Positions 26,053 through 34,053 of a DNA stretch of 64,000 nt are shown here, piece by piece. Below the pieces are notes generated by a model, which saw only the letters and a list, made by a program, of their open reading frames with translations, had not been told where the DNA came from and did no database searches. The DNA comes from Kribbella sp. NBC_00382 (GTDB taxonomy: Bacteria; Actinomycetota; Actinomycetes; Propionibacteriales; Kribbellaceae): contig NZ_CP107954.1 of assembly GCF_036067295.1 (NCBI RefSeq), forward strand, positions 7,688,001 to 7,752,000, read 5' to 3'. Numbering within the stretch: the first letter of the stretch is position 1; every line of letters begins with the position of its first letter. The translations under genes were made by a program, and so were the position numbers.

Positions 26053-26820
26053 ATGGCCGTCATGGACAGTACTGCCGAAGCCCCTGCCACAGCTGCAGGG
26101 TCCCTCCACTCGTGGGATCTCTCCTCGGGCGTGGACGGTCCAGGCACCAGGCTGGTGCTGTTCCTGGCCGGCTGCCCCTTGCGTTGCCTGTACTGCCAGA
26201 ACCCCGATACCTGGCAGGAACGCGACGGCGCGCAGACTTCGGTCGCCGCGGTGATGACCAAGGTCCGCCGCTACCAGAAGATCTTCTCCCGGACAGGCGG
26301 CGGCGTGACGCTGTCCGGCGGCGAGCCACTCCTGCAACCACGCTTCGCCGCGGCCGTCCTGCACGCCTGCGCCGAAGCCGGCGTGAGCACTGCGCTCGAC
26401 ACCTCCGGAGCACTCGGCGCACGAGCGTTCGACGAACTCCTGCTGGACACGGACCTGGTCCTGCTCGACATCAAAGCGTTCGCACCACACACCTACAGCC
26501 GGATCACCGGCGGCGGCGACCTGGCACCGACCCTTCGCTTCGCCCAGCGCCTGGCCAGGCTCGAACGCCGGGTCTGGCTCCGCTTCGTCCTGGTACCGGG
26601 GCTCAACGATGCCCCCGCCGAGGTCGAGGCACTGGCCGACTTCGTCGCAGACCTCGGCAACGTCGAACGAGTCGACGTGCTCCCGTTCCACAAACTCGCG
26701 ACACCGAAGTACGAGGCGATGGGGATCGCCTTTCCCCTGATCGATCGGCCGGTACCCACGCTGGATCAGGCAGCGGCCGTCCGAGCCATCTTCACCGCCC
26801 GCGGGCTTCGAACGACCTGA
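26053..26820 (+). CDS. pflA: Pyruvate formate-lyase activating enzyme (radical SAM)
   Basis: A 255-residue radical SAM protein. The iron-sulphur motif is CPLRCLYC (Cys 41, 45, 48), preceded by the SGVDGPGTRLVLFLAGC stretch typical of PflA; GGGVTLSGGEPLLQP binds SAM, and LLDIKAF and PFHKL follow as expected. It lacks the extra ferredoxin-like Cys clusters of other glycyl-radical activases, which fits a PFL-specific enzyme. It abstracts hydrogen from the radical Gly of PflB under anoxia. It starts 2 bases after pflB, so co-transcription is near certain. Confidence 0.95.
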   Translation: MAVMDSTAEAPATAAGSLHSWDLSSGVDGPGTRLVLFLAGCPLRCLYCQNPDTWQERDGAQTSVAAVMTKVRRYQKIFSRTGGGVTLSGGEPLLQPRFAAAVLHACAEAGVSTALDTSGALGARAFDELLLDTDLVLLDIKAFAPHTYSRITGGGDLAPTLRFAQRLARLERRVWLRFVLVPGLNDAPAEVEALADFVADLGNVERVDVLPFHKLATPKYEAMGIAFPLIDRPVPTLDQAAAVRAIFTARGLRTT

Positions 26821-26848
26821 AAGCCCAGCCAGGAAGGGAAGTTTCGCC

Positions 26849-29563
26849 ATGACACATACTCAAGAAGGCATCAGCTACGTCTTCGACTTCGCCGACGGAA
26901 ACATGAACCAGAAGGACCTGCTCGGCGGTAAGGGGGCAAACCTCGCCGAGATGACGCACATCGGGCTACCGGTTCCACCAGGCTTCACCATCGCCACCAC
27001 AGCCTGCAAGACCTATCTGGCCACCGGTGATACTCCGTCCGGGCTGGCCGAGGAGATCTCCGATCACCTCCACCGGCTGGAGAACGTGCTGGACCGCCGG
27101 CTCGGTGATCGTGACGATCCGCTGCTGGTGTCCGTCCGCTCGGGCGCCAAGTTCTCGATGCCCGGAATGATGGAGACGATCCTCGACATCGGGCTGAACG
27201 ACGAGTCGGTCCACGGCCTGGCCAAGCAGTCCGGTGATGACCACTTCGCCTGGGACTCCTACCGGCGCCTGTTGCAGATGTACGCACGGACAGTTCTCGA
27301 CCTGCCCGATGACGTACTCGAGCCGGCATTGTCGGCAGAGTTCGCCGAATGGGGGGTCAGCACACCCGAGGACCTCCCCGCCGCCGCGATCGAGCGGACC
27401 TGCGAGCTCTTGAAGCGCGTCATCGCCGAACACTCCGGCAGCGTCTTCCCCCAAGATCCGCTCGTACAGCTCGATCACGCAGTACGTGCGGTGTTCAGCT
27501 CCTGGTCGACCGCACGCGCCACGCTCTACCGGCGGCAGGAACACATCGCCGACGACCTGGGCACGGCTGTCAACGTGATGGCGATGGTGTTCGGTAACCG
27601 TGGAGCCGACTCGGGTACCGGCGTTGCCTTCACCCGCGACCCGGGGTCGGGTGCGACCGGCGTCTATGGCGACTACCTCCAGAACGCCCAGGGCGAGGAC
27701 GTGGTCGCCGGCGTACGCAACACTGTTCCGCTGGCGCAGCTCGAGATCATCGACCCGGCGAACTACGCACGACTGGTCTCCGTGATGGCCACCCTGGAGC
27801 ACCACTACCAGGATCTGTGCGATATCGAGTTCACCATCGAGCGCGGCCGGCTGTGGATCCTCCAGACCCGGGTAGGCAAGCGGACCGCCGCGGCAGCGTT
27901 CCGGATCGTGACGCAGCTCGTCGACGAAGGTGTCATCACCCTCGACGACGCATTGCTGCGGGTGACCGGCGCGCAGCTCGGGCAGCTGATGTTCCCCCGC
28001 TTCGCCGCCGATCACGACCAGCCGGTGCTGGTCAGCGGGATCGGCGCCTCACCTGGCGCAGCCGTCGGGGTCGCGGCCTTCGATTCGGACGCCGCCCAGC
28101 GATTCGCGAGCGACGGACGGCCGGTGATCCTGATCCGGCGCGAGACGAACCCCGACGACCTCCCGGGCATGATCGCCTCGCAGGGCATCCTCACGACCCG
28201 CGGCGGAAAGACCTCCCATGCCGCAGTCGTTGCCCGCGGCATGGGAAAGACGTGTGTCTGCGGCGCGGAACAGCTGGTGGTCGACCTGGAAGGACGGCTG
28301 GCCGTCGCACCCGGTGACGTCGTCATCCGCGAGGGCGACCTGTTGTCGCTGGACGGACTGACCGGGGTGGTCTATCGCGGCGAGGTTCCGGTCGTCGCCT
28401 CACCTGTCGTCGAGTACTTCGAAAGCAGCGGGAACCTCGACGGCGCACAGGAGGTCGTCAAGTCCGTCGACCGGATCCTTCGCCACGCGGACCAGCGGCG
28501 CATGCTGGGTGTGCACGCCAACGCGGACACTCCGACGGACGCCCAGCGCGCCCGCAGGTTCGGCGCGGAAGGCATCGGCCTGTGCCGCACCGAACACATG
28601 TTCCTCGGCGCGCGCCGACGGTTGGTGGAGCGCTTGATTCTTGCCGAGGGGCCGGCCGAAGTGCAGGCCGCCCTGGACGAACTGCAGCCATTGCAGCGAG
28701 CCGACTTCACCGAGATCTTCCGCTCGATGGACGGCCTGCCGGTCACCATCCGGCTCATCGACCCACCACTTCACGAGTTCCTCCCCGACCTGACCACCCT
28801 GTCCGTGCAGGTCGCGCTCGCCAAGGATCACGGTGAGCACGACGCCGATGCCGAACGCCTTCTCGGAGCGGTACGGCGGATCCACGAGACCAACCCGATG
28901 CTGGGACTCCGCGGCGTACGACTGGGTATCGCGATCCCCGGACTGTTCGCCATGCAGACGCGGGCCATCGCCGAGGCCGCGGCCGGTGTGAGATCCGAAG
29001 GTGTGGACGTCCGGCCCGAGATCATGGTGCCGCTGGTGGCCAGCGACGAGGAGATGCTGCTGGTCCGTGGCGAGATCGAGCGGGTCCTCGCCGAGGTCTC
29101 GACGCAGACGGGAGGCACCGTCACCGCGCGGATCGGGACGATGATCGAGGTTCCTCGGGCCGCGCTCAGCGCGGCCGGCATCGCCCGCCACGCCGACTTC
29201 TTCTCCTTCGGTACCAACGACCTCACCCAGCTGACCTGGGCCTTCAGTCGAGACGATGTGGAGGCATCCTTCTTCCCGCGCTACCTGGACGCCGGCATCT
29301 TCGCGGTATCACCGTTCGAATCGCTCGACCGCTCCGGCGTCGGCCGGCTGGTCCAGCTCGCGGTGGATGAAGGACGCCAGGCCAACCCCGACCTTGTCAT
29401 CGGCGTCTGCGGGGAACACGGCGGCGACCCGGACTCGATCGCGTTCTTCGCCCAGGCCGGTCTCGACTACGTCTCCTGCTCACCCTTCCGCATCCCGGTG
29501 GCCCGACTCGAAGCAGGCCGCGCGGCGATCGCCGGCCGATCGACAACCAGCGACACCCGCTGA
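26849..29563 (+). CDS. ppdK: Pyruvate, phosphate dikinase
   Basis: A 904-residue PPDK that interconverts pyruvate + ATP + Pi and PEP + AMP + PPi. The N-terminal nucleotide-binding domain starts DLLGGKGANLAEMTHIGLPV; the swivelling domain has the phospho-His in LTTRGGKTSHAAVVARGMGK (His about 457); the C-terminal TIM barrel includes FGAEGIGLCRTEHMF and the catalytic Cys in GVCGEHGGDP (about 854). GGAAGGGAAG precedes ATG 26849, 28 bases after pflA. In the PEP-to-pyruvate direction it yields ATP from AMP and PPi, giving extra ATP per glucose, which makes sense beside PFL during fermentation; that direction is inference. Confidence 0.95.
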   Translation: MTHTQEGISYVFDFADGNMNQKDLLGGKGANLAEMTHIGLPVPPGFTIATTACKTYLATGDTPSGLAEEISDHLHRLENVLDRRLGDRDDPLLVSVRSGAKFSMPGMMETILDIGLNDESVHGLAKQSGDDHFAWDSYRRLLQMYARTVLDLPDDVLEPALSAEFAEWGVSTPEDLPAAAIERTCELLKRVIAEHSGSVFPQDPLVQLDHAVRAVFSSWSTARATLYRRQEHIADDLGTAVNVMAMVFGNRGADSGTGVAFTRDPGSGATGVYGDYLQNAQGEDVVAGVRNTVPLAQLEIIDPANYARLVSVMATLEHHYQDLCDIEFTIERGRLWILQTRVGKRTAAAAFRIVTQLVDEGVITLDDALLRVTGAQLGQLMFPRFAADHDQPVLVSGIGASPGAAVGVAAFDSDAAQRFASDGRPVILIRRETNPDDLPGMIASQGILTTRGGKTSHAAVVARGMGKTCVCGAEQLVVDLEGRLAVAPGDVVIREGDLLSLDGLTGVVYRGEVPVVASPVVEYFESSGNLDGAQEVVKSVDRILRHADQRRMLGVHANADTPTDAQRARRFGAEGIGLCRTEHMFLGARRRLVERLILAEGPAEVQAALDELQPLQRADFTEIFRSMDGLPVTIRLIDPPLHEFLPDLTTLSVQVALAKDHGEHDADAERLLGAVRRIHETNPMLGLRGVRLGIAIPGLFAMQTRAIAEAAAGVRSEGVDVRPEIMVPLVASDEEMLLVRGEIERVLAEVSTQTGGTVTARIGTMIEVPRAALSAAGIARHADFFSFGTNDLTQLTWAFSRDDVEASFFPRYLDAGIFAVSPFESLDRSGVGRLVQLAVDEGRQANPDLVIGVCGEHGGDPDSIAFFAQAGLDYVSCSPFRIPVARLEAGRAAIAGRSTTSDTR

Positions 29564-29602
29564 CATGGCCACCACTGGTCCATGCCCACGAAGGGAGCTC
29601 CG

Positions 29603-30589
29603 ATGACGACGAAGATGGCCAACGAGCCGCTGCTCGACCGGGACGAGGTCGGTCTGCTGATCCGCGCGGCCGGCACCGCGCCGTCGATGCACAACACTCA
29701 ACCGTGGCGTTTCGAGATCAACGGTCCGGTGATCGACGTGATCCTCGACGTCGACCGGAGCCTGCCTGCAGAGGACCGATCGGGGCGGCTGATCCTGATC
29801 GGCCTGGGCGCCGCCACCTTCAACCTCCGCGTGGCCGCCGCGACGCTCGGCTACGACACCACGTTCGCGACCGAGCCCGATCCGGACCGGCAGGAGATCG
29901 TCACCCGAGTCTTCCTCGGCAGCCGGCAGACACCGGCCCCACCGCTGGCGAGTCTGTACGGCGAACTCGGCAGGCGGCATACCTATCGCGGGCCGATGAC
30001 GCCGGTCAGAGTCCCGGCAACGGTATGCCAGCTGGTCGTCGAGGCAGCTCGCTGCGAGGGAGCCGACCTGAGCTGGCTGAGCCAGGCCGGAAACCAGCGG
30101 CTGGAAAGCGTTCTGAGACTCGCTGACGACCTGGACCTGCACGACGAGGATCGCCTGACCGAGCGAGCGCAATGGGTCGGCGGCGAGCGCGACGCGGACG
30201 GAGTACCGGTGGAAGCCCTGGGCCCACTGCCTACCGGCGCGGCGATGGTCCGTGATCTGTCGGCAGGCTCCGAGCAGCCAGATCGCGAAGCCGCGGCGTT
30301 CGAGAATCAGCCGCTGATCGGCGTCCTCACCACGCCAGGCGATCGCCCCTCCGAATGGCTACGGGCCGGGATGGCACTGCAACACGCATTGCTCACCGCG
30401 ACGTCGTGCGACCTGGCAGCGTCGTTCCTCAACCAGGCGCTCGAGTACACACAGCTGCGATCCCAGGTGCAGGAGTTGATCGGCAGCGACGTCCGTCCCC
30501 AGATGATCGTCCGCTTCGGCTTTCCCGCTGAGCAAGGCACCGACACCCCCCGCCGCTCCTGGCCACAAACCGTCACAGAGTGGCACTGA
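29603..30589 (+). CDS. Acg-family nitroreductase-like flavoprotein
   Basis: A 328-residue protein of the Acg group within the nitroreductase superfamily, recognised by the N-terminal AAGTAPSMHNTQPWRFEI, the Arg-His stretch ELGRRHTYRGPM and LRAGMALQHALLTATSCDLA. In M. tuberculosis, Acg (Rv2032) and relatives belong to the DosR regulon and bind FMN, apparently storing rather than reducing. AAGGGAG before ATG 29603 fixes the start; an upstream in-frame ATG at 29582 is less likely. It is 39 bases after ppdK and is probably the last gene of the pfl operon. Confidence 0.88.
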   Translation: MTTKMANEPLLDRDEVGLLIRAAGTAPSMHNTQPWRFEINGPVIDVILDVDRSLPAEDRSGRLILIGLGAATFNLRVAAATLGYDTTFATEPDPDRQEIVTRVFLGSRQTPAPPLASLYGELGRRHTYRGPMTPVRVPATVCQLVVEAARCEGADLSWLSQAGNQRLESVLRLADDLDLHDEDRLTERAQWVGGERDADGVPVEALGPLPTGAAMVRDLSAGSEQPDREAAAFENQPLIGVLTTPGDRPSEWLRAGMALQHALLTATSCDLAASFLNQALEYTQLRSQVQELIGSDVRPQMIVRFGFPAEQGTDTPRRSWPQTVTEWH

Positions 30590-30625
30590 TCGAGGGGTCC
30601 TCGCACATCCACTCCTGGGGCGGCA

Positions 30626-31096
30626 CTAGATGAGATACCGGCGCACTGGCGCCAGGAGTGGCAAGGTCACGAGTGCGGCGCCTACCGCGCCGTAGATGAC
30701 CAGCAGTGGCGACATACCGATGTAGATCCACTCGATCAGGAGCCAGAGGAGCTGGCCGAGTCCCAACAAGACGGTGGCCGCCCACCACCAGGGCCGGCCG
30801 GTCAGCCGCTGCACGACCTTCAGCCGCGGCCGTTCGGGTCTACGAAGAATGCCGTATGCGGCAGCCAGCGACCCGAGCCCGAAAACGACCAGGAGAACCA
30901 GTCCAGGCACGAGCCAGCTGTCGATGACCGGGATGCGGTCGAGTGGCTCGCGAGGAATCAGCTGCAGTCCCCAGATCCCGAAGATCAAACCGATCCCGCC
31001 GAACAGTCCGCTGACGCCCAGGAACACCAACAGCCCTATCGTCACCCGTACTGCTGCGTGACGATCGGTTGGCGTCGCCGGCGCCGCCGCCCTCAT
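30626..31096 (-). CDS. Four-helix membrane protein, unknown
   Basis: A 156-residue protein with about four membrane helices (VTIGLLVFLGVSGLFGGIGL, WLVPGLVLLVVFGLGSLAAA, WAATVLLGLGQLLWLLIEWI, LVIYGAVGAALVTLPLLAPV). ATG 31096 overlaps the stop of the preceding gene (ATGA), so it is translationally coupled to it. I recognise no family. It probably belongs to the nitroreductase operon that starts at 32637. Confidence 0.75.
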   Translation of the reverse strand: MRAAAPATPTDRHAAVRVTIGLLVFLGVSGLFGGIGLIFGIWGLQLIPREPLDRIPVIDSWLVPGLVLLVVFGLGSLAAAYGILRRPERPRLKVVQRLTGRPWWWAATVLLGLGQLLWLLIEWIYIGMSPLLVIYGAVGAALVTLPLLAPVRRYLI

Positions 31097-31407
31097 GTCC
31101 GCTCGCGGTAGCCGGCAACTGCGTTCCGGATGGCGAGCTGACCCAACAGCAGGGCGAGGATGGCGAGCAGTGGTGTGACGATGCTCCACCAAGTGCCGAT
31201 GGCCAGCGGCAGTGCACCGGCAACCAGCAGTACCAGGGCTACAGCGATCGAACGTTGTGCCACTACGAGCGCAGCGAGAACGAACAGCGCGCCGGCGAGG
31301 CCCAGGATTCGGTCCCAGCCGTGTGCGGCCAGGCCGATCCAGGCGTAGAGGATCGCGACGATCGCTGTCAGGGCGGTGGGCCAACTGCGGTACAGGGTGT
31401 CGTTCAT
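31093..31407 (-). CDS. Small three- to four-helix membrane protein, unknown
   Basis: A 104-residue hydrophobic protein (LTAIVAILYAWIGLAAHG, LGLAGALFVLAALVVAQRSI, ALVLLVAGALPLAIGTWW, LLAILALLLGQLAI). It lies 18 bases after the nitroreductase stop and overlaps the next membrane protein gene. The three genes form an apparent operon, so a membrane role alongside the exported flavoprotein is plausible; no family recognised. Confidence 0.75.
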   Translation of the reverse strand: MNDTLYRSWPTALTAIVAILYAWIGLAAHGWDRILGLAGALFVLAALVVAQRSIAVALVLLVAGALPLAIGTWWSIVTPLLAILALLLGQLAIRNAVAGYRERT

Positions 31408-31425
31408 CGAAGTGCCTCGGCTCTT

Positions 31426-32637
31426 CTAGGTAGTGACGACGTCGGCAGTCGGCCGGCGCGGGCTCAGCGGCGACGCTGTTCTGGGATATCCGATTCGGAA
31501 CGTCATGACCGGATGGCTGCCGGATGGCAGCATCGCCGCGACCGCGTCGGTGAACTCCGGTCGCAGGCCGGCCGAGGTTTCCCGGTCGATGCGCTCAGGA
31601 ATCTGGCACAGCGGCTGCATGCCCAGCCCGTCAACGGTGGCGGCCAGGTGCAGGCGCTGCCAGATCCGCCCAGCCTCGAGACGCTGGCCGCGATCGCTCG
31701 GGTCGCTGACGACAAGGGCACCGAATGCCGCCGCGGTCGGCAACTGCGTGGTGCGGGTGCCGGCCAGCCAGCCGTCGTTGTTCTGCTTGCGGCTGGTCGG
31801 AATGAGTTTGGACACTGCCCGGATCAGGGCGGACTGTCCGGACGGGTCGATGGTGATGCCGTCCTTGTGCTGCTGGATGTCGTGCCAGTCCGACCGGTAC
31901 CACCGGAAGTCGTCAGCGGCCTGCTGCTCATCGGCGATGATGGCCTGGGTGGCGCGCACGGTCAGGTCGCTGAACGCCTGCTTCTGCGCGCTCGAGGTGA
32001 ACCAGACCAGCCCGATGCCGGGTGAATCGGCCAACGCTCGCAGCGCGTCGAGTTGCCGGCTGCTGACCGCCCGGGTGGTGTCGTAGGCGCCGCGGCTGGT
32101 GTGCCGTGTGGTGATCGCATCGAACAGCGGCGACTGCGATACAGCGGTCGGAGTCAGCACCACGGTGGCGATGTGGGTTGCATCCGAACTGCTGGGTACC
32201 AGCGAGACTGCCGTCTTCAAGCCGTTGGGCGGACCGGCTACTACCAGGTTCTCGATCGCGCAGCCCAGGGACAGGTGCAGCTCACGCAACAGTGGGTCCA
32301 TCGCCCCGATGGTGCGGGACATATCTGCGAACAGGTCGATCCGGTCGCTGGTGACCTTGAACAGCCATGGCTGGGTGTTGTGGGCGTTGGCAGCAAGAAT
32401 CGCGGCGCTCACCAGATTCATGGCCTGCCCGTTCGGCCCGGCCTGGCCCCAGGCGTCATAGGCCGGGCCGGTGCCGGTAGCGAACACCCCGCCGTCGACA
32501 GAACGCCAGGTCAGGCCGCCCGCGGCCGCAACCGCGACGACGCCTGACCCGAGTCCGAGGAGGTGCAGAACGCTGCGACGGCTCACCGGCGCGGCAACCA
32601 CCGCCGGATCGGTGGATGAATCCAGATCAGTCGACAT
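31426..32637 (-). CDS. Exported Acg-like nitroreductase-family protein
   Basis: A 403-residue protein. The N-terminus carries a Tat-like signal (VSRRSVLHLLGLGSGVVAVA), unusual for this family. The body has the Acg/nitroreductase stretches AAILAANAHNTQPWLFKV, LLRELHLSLGCAIENLVVAG, ITTRHTSRGAYD and WQRLHLAATVDGLGMQPL. It is probably an FMN-binding protein facing the periplasmic side. It heads a minus-strand operon with two small membrane proteins. Candidate box D lies 95 bases upstream, oriented towards it. The related cytosolic gene is at 29603-30589. Confidence 0.85.
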   Translation of the reverse strand: MSTDLDSSTDPAVVAAPVSRRSVLHLLGLGSGVVAVAAAGGLTWRSVDGGVFATGTGPAYDAWGQAGPNGQAMNLVSAAILAANAHNTQPWLFKVTSDRIDLFADMSRTIGAMDPLLRELHLSLGCAIENLVVAGPPNGLKTAVSLVPSSSDATHIATVVLTPTAVSQSPLFDAITTRHTSRGAYDTTRAVSSRQLDALRALADSPGIGLVWFTSSAQKQAFSDLTVRATQAIIADEQQAADDFRWYRSDWHDIQQHKDGITIDPSGQSALIRAVSKLIPTSRKQNNDGWLAGTRTTQLPTAAAFGALVVSDPSDRGQRLEAGRIWQRLHLAATVDGLGMQPLCQIPERIDRETSAGLRPEFTDAVAAMLPSGSHPVMTFRIGYPRTASPLSPRRPTADVVTT

Positions 32638-32731
32638 GTGCTGAGACTCCTTGTGGAACCGACGGCCGAGCCGCCGACAGCAGACCCCGCTCTACAGGTC
32701 CCCATTCCAGCCCCCTCACGGCCGGACCATC

Positions 32732-32746
32732 AGTGCCGAAGGTCCT
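32732..32746 (-). promoter_or_regulatory. Candidate DosR/DevR-type box D
   Basis: On the minus strand this reads AGGACCTTCGGCACT, identical to box C at 14 of 15 positions. It points towards, and lies 94 bases before, the exported nitroreductase gene. Confidence 0.6.
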
Positions 32747-32791
32747 CACCAGCAGGGACGACGGACAGGTCGACGAACGCCTGGCCGGTTG

Positions 32792-32806
32792 AGGACCTTC
32801 GCCTCT
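32792..32806 (+). promoter_or_regulatory. Candidate DosR/DevR-type box E
   Basis: AGGACCTTCGCCTCT matches box C at 13 of 15 positions, is oriented rightwards and lies 61 bases before the gene at 32868. With box D it gives each of the two divergent genes its own correctly oriented site. Confidence 0.58.
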
Positions 32807-32867
32807 TCTGATCGCGGGCCGGAAGGCGCTCGATGGCGTCATCCGGAAACCCGGAGAGGAGAGCTCC

Positions 32868-33932
32868 ATGGTCGAGCAAGCGGACACAGACGACGGCTTG
32901 TACCGCCGTACCAGGTCCCAAGAACGACGAAACAGGCCAACTGCCTCCTGGCCGAATCGGCTCGTCTCGTGGTGGCTCAGGTCAGCGATCGGATCCGTCG
33001 TCGGACGTTCGATGGTGCTCGTCCGCTACCCAGCCCGAGACGGCCGGATCATCGTCCTGCCGGTCCAGGCAGCTCGCTCGGGACTCCAGGCGGTGGTCCT
33101 TGTCGGTGATTCCGGCAACAAGCACTGGTGGCGCCACTTCATCGTCCGAAACACTCTCAGCATTTTCGTCGATCGTCGGTGGAGAAGCGCGACAGGTGTT
33201 GTCGTGGACCCAGGAGCAGACTCCGTCAAGATCTACCGATCGGCTTACCCGCACAGAGTGATCGATGACCACCAGGTCTTCGTCGCCATCACCCTCGCAG
33301 AATCCCCTGGCCCTTTGCGGGGCCGCGAACTGACGCGGCTCTGGTTCTGGAACGTCACGATCGCCGAGTTCTTCGGTTTCGCGGTGCCGGCCCTGATCGG
33401 GACCTCGACCAGAGATTTCCCGGCAGTGATCTCACTACCGGCTCTACTGATCGCTGGAGCCGTCGAGGGCACGCTCCTCGGCCTCGGCCAGGCCAGCGTG
33501 CTCCGCCTCGCCCTTCCACACCTCCCTCGCCGTCGCTGGATCGTGAGCACCTCAGTTGCCGCGGCGCTCGCCTACCTGATCGGGCTGAGCCCTTCGTTGC
33601 TGGCGGATCGAGTGTCACATTGGCCGGTCGTCGTACTGGCCGGCGCTGGCTTCAGCCTGGGCGTGATCTTGCTGGCTTCCATCGGGACCGCGCAGTGGCT
33701 GATCCTGCGTACCGAAGTACCCAAGGCCCAAATCTGGATCATCGCGACCGCCGCCGCCTGGCTGGTTGGCCTAGGTGTCTTCCTCGGCTTCGCGATGCCT
33801 CTGTGGCGACCTGGGCAGCCTCAATTGCTCACAGTAGGGATCGGCCTCGCGGGCGGCTTGTTGATGGCAGCAACCACCTCGGCCATCACCGCGATCGCCA
33901 TCCGCCGGCTCGTCGACAAGCGGGCGCGATAG
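32868..33932 (+). CDS. Possible FDOR-like domain fused to membrane domain
   Basis: A 354-residue protein. The first about 145 residues are soluble; RSMVLVRYPARDGRIIVLPV and WWRHFIVRNTLSIFVDRRWR resemble the split-barrel FDOR/deazaflavin-dependent nitroreductase family, where a similar RxNPxV-type stretch occurs. From about 160 on, six membrane helices follow (AVISLPALLIAGAVEGTLLG, VVVLAGAGFSLGVILLASIG, LLTVGIGLAGGLLMAATTSA). GAGGAGAG precedes ATG 32868. The N-terminal assignment is tentative; the membrane part is unrecognised. Divergent from the nitroreductase, with box E upstream, so a redox role at the membrane during oxygen limitation is a reasonable guess. Confidence 0.65.
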   Translation: MVEQADTDDGLYRRTRSQERRNRPTASWPNRLVSWWLRSAIGSVVGRSMVLVRYPARDGRIIVLPVQAARSGLQAVVLVGDSGNKHWWRHFIVRNTLSIFVDRRWRSATGVVVDPGADSVKIYRSAYPHRVIDDHQVFVAITLAESPGPLRGRELTRLWFWNVTIAEFFGFAVPALIGTSTRDFPAVISLPALLIAGAVEGTLLGLGQASVLRLALPHLPRRRWIVSTSVAAALAYLIGLSPSLLADRVSHWPVVVLAGAGFSLGVILLASIGTAQWLILRTEVPKAQIWIIATAAAWLVGLGVFLGFAMPLWRPGQPQLLTVGIGLAGGLLMAATTSAITAIAIRRLVDKRAR

Positions 33933-33965
33933 CCGTACCGTCCAGAGCCTTTCGCTCGGATGACC

Positions 33966-33980
33966 AGGACCTTCGGCCCT
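33966..33980 (+). promoter_or_regulatory. Candidate DosR/DevR-type box C (arc operon)
   Basis: AGGACCTTCGGCCCT lies 73 bases before the first gene of the arginine deiminase operon. It is the best representative of the motif family seen in this window (inverted half-sites GGACC and GGCCC separated by three bases). Confidence 0.62.
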
Positions 33981-34053
33981 CCTGCGCATTTCACGATTCA
34001 TGGTCAATTGGGGAGCAACAGCTGGAGGGTGTCCCCTCCCCGGAGGAGGAGCC

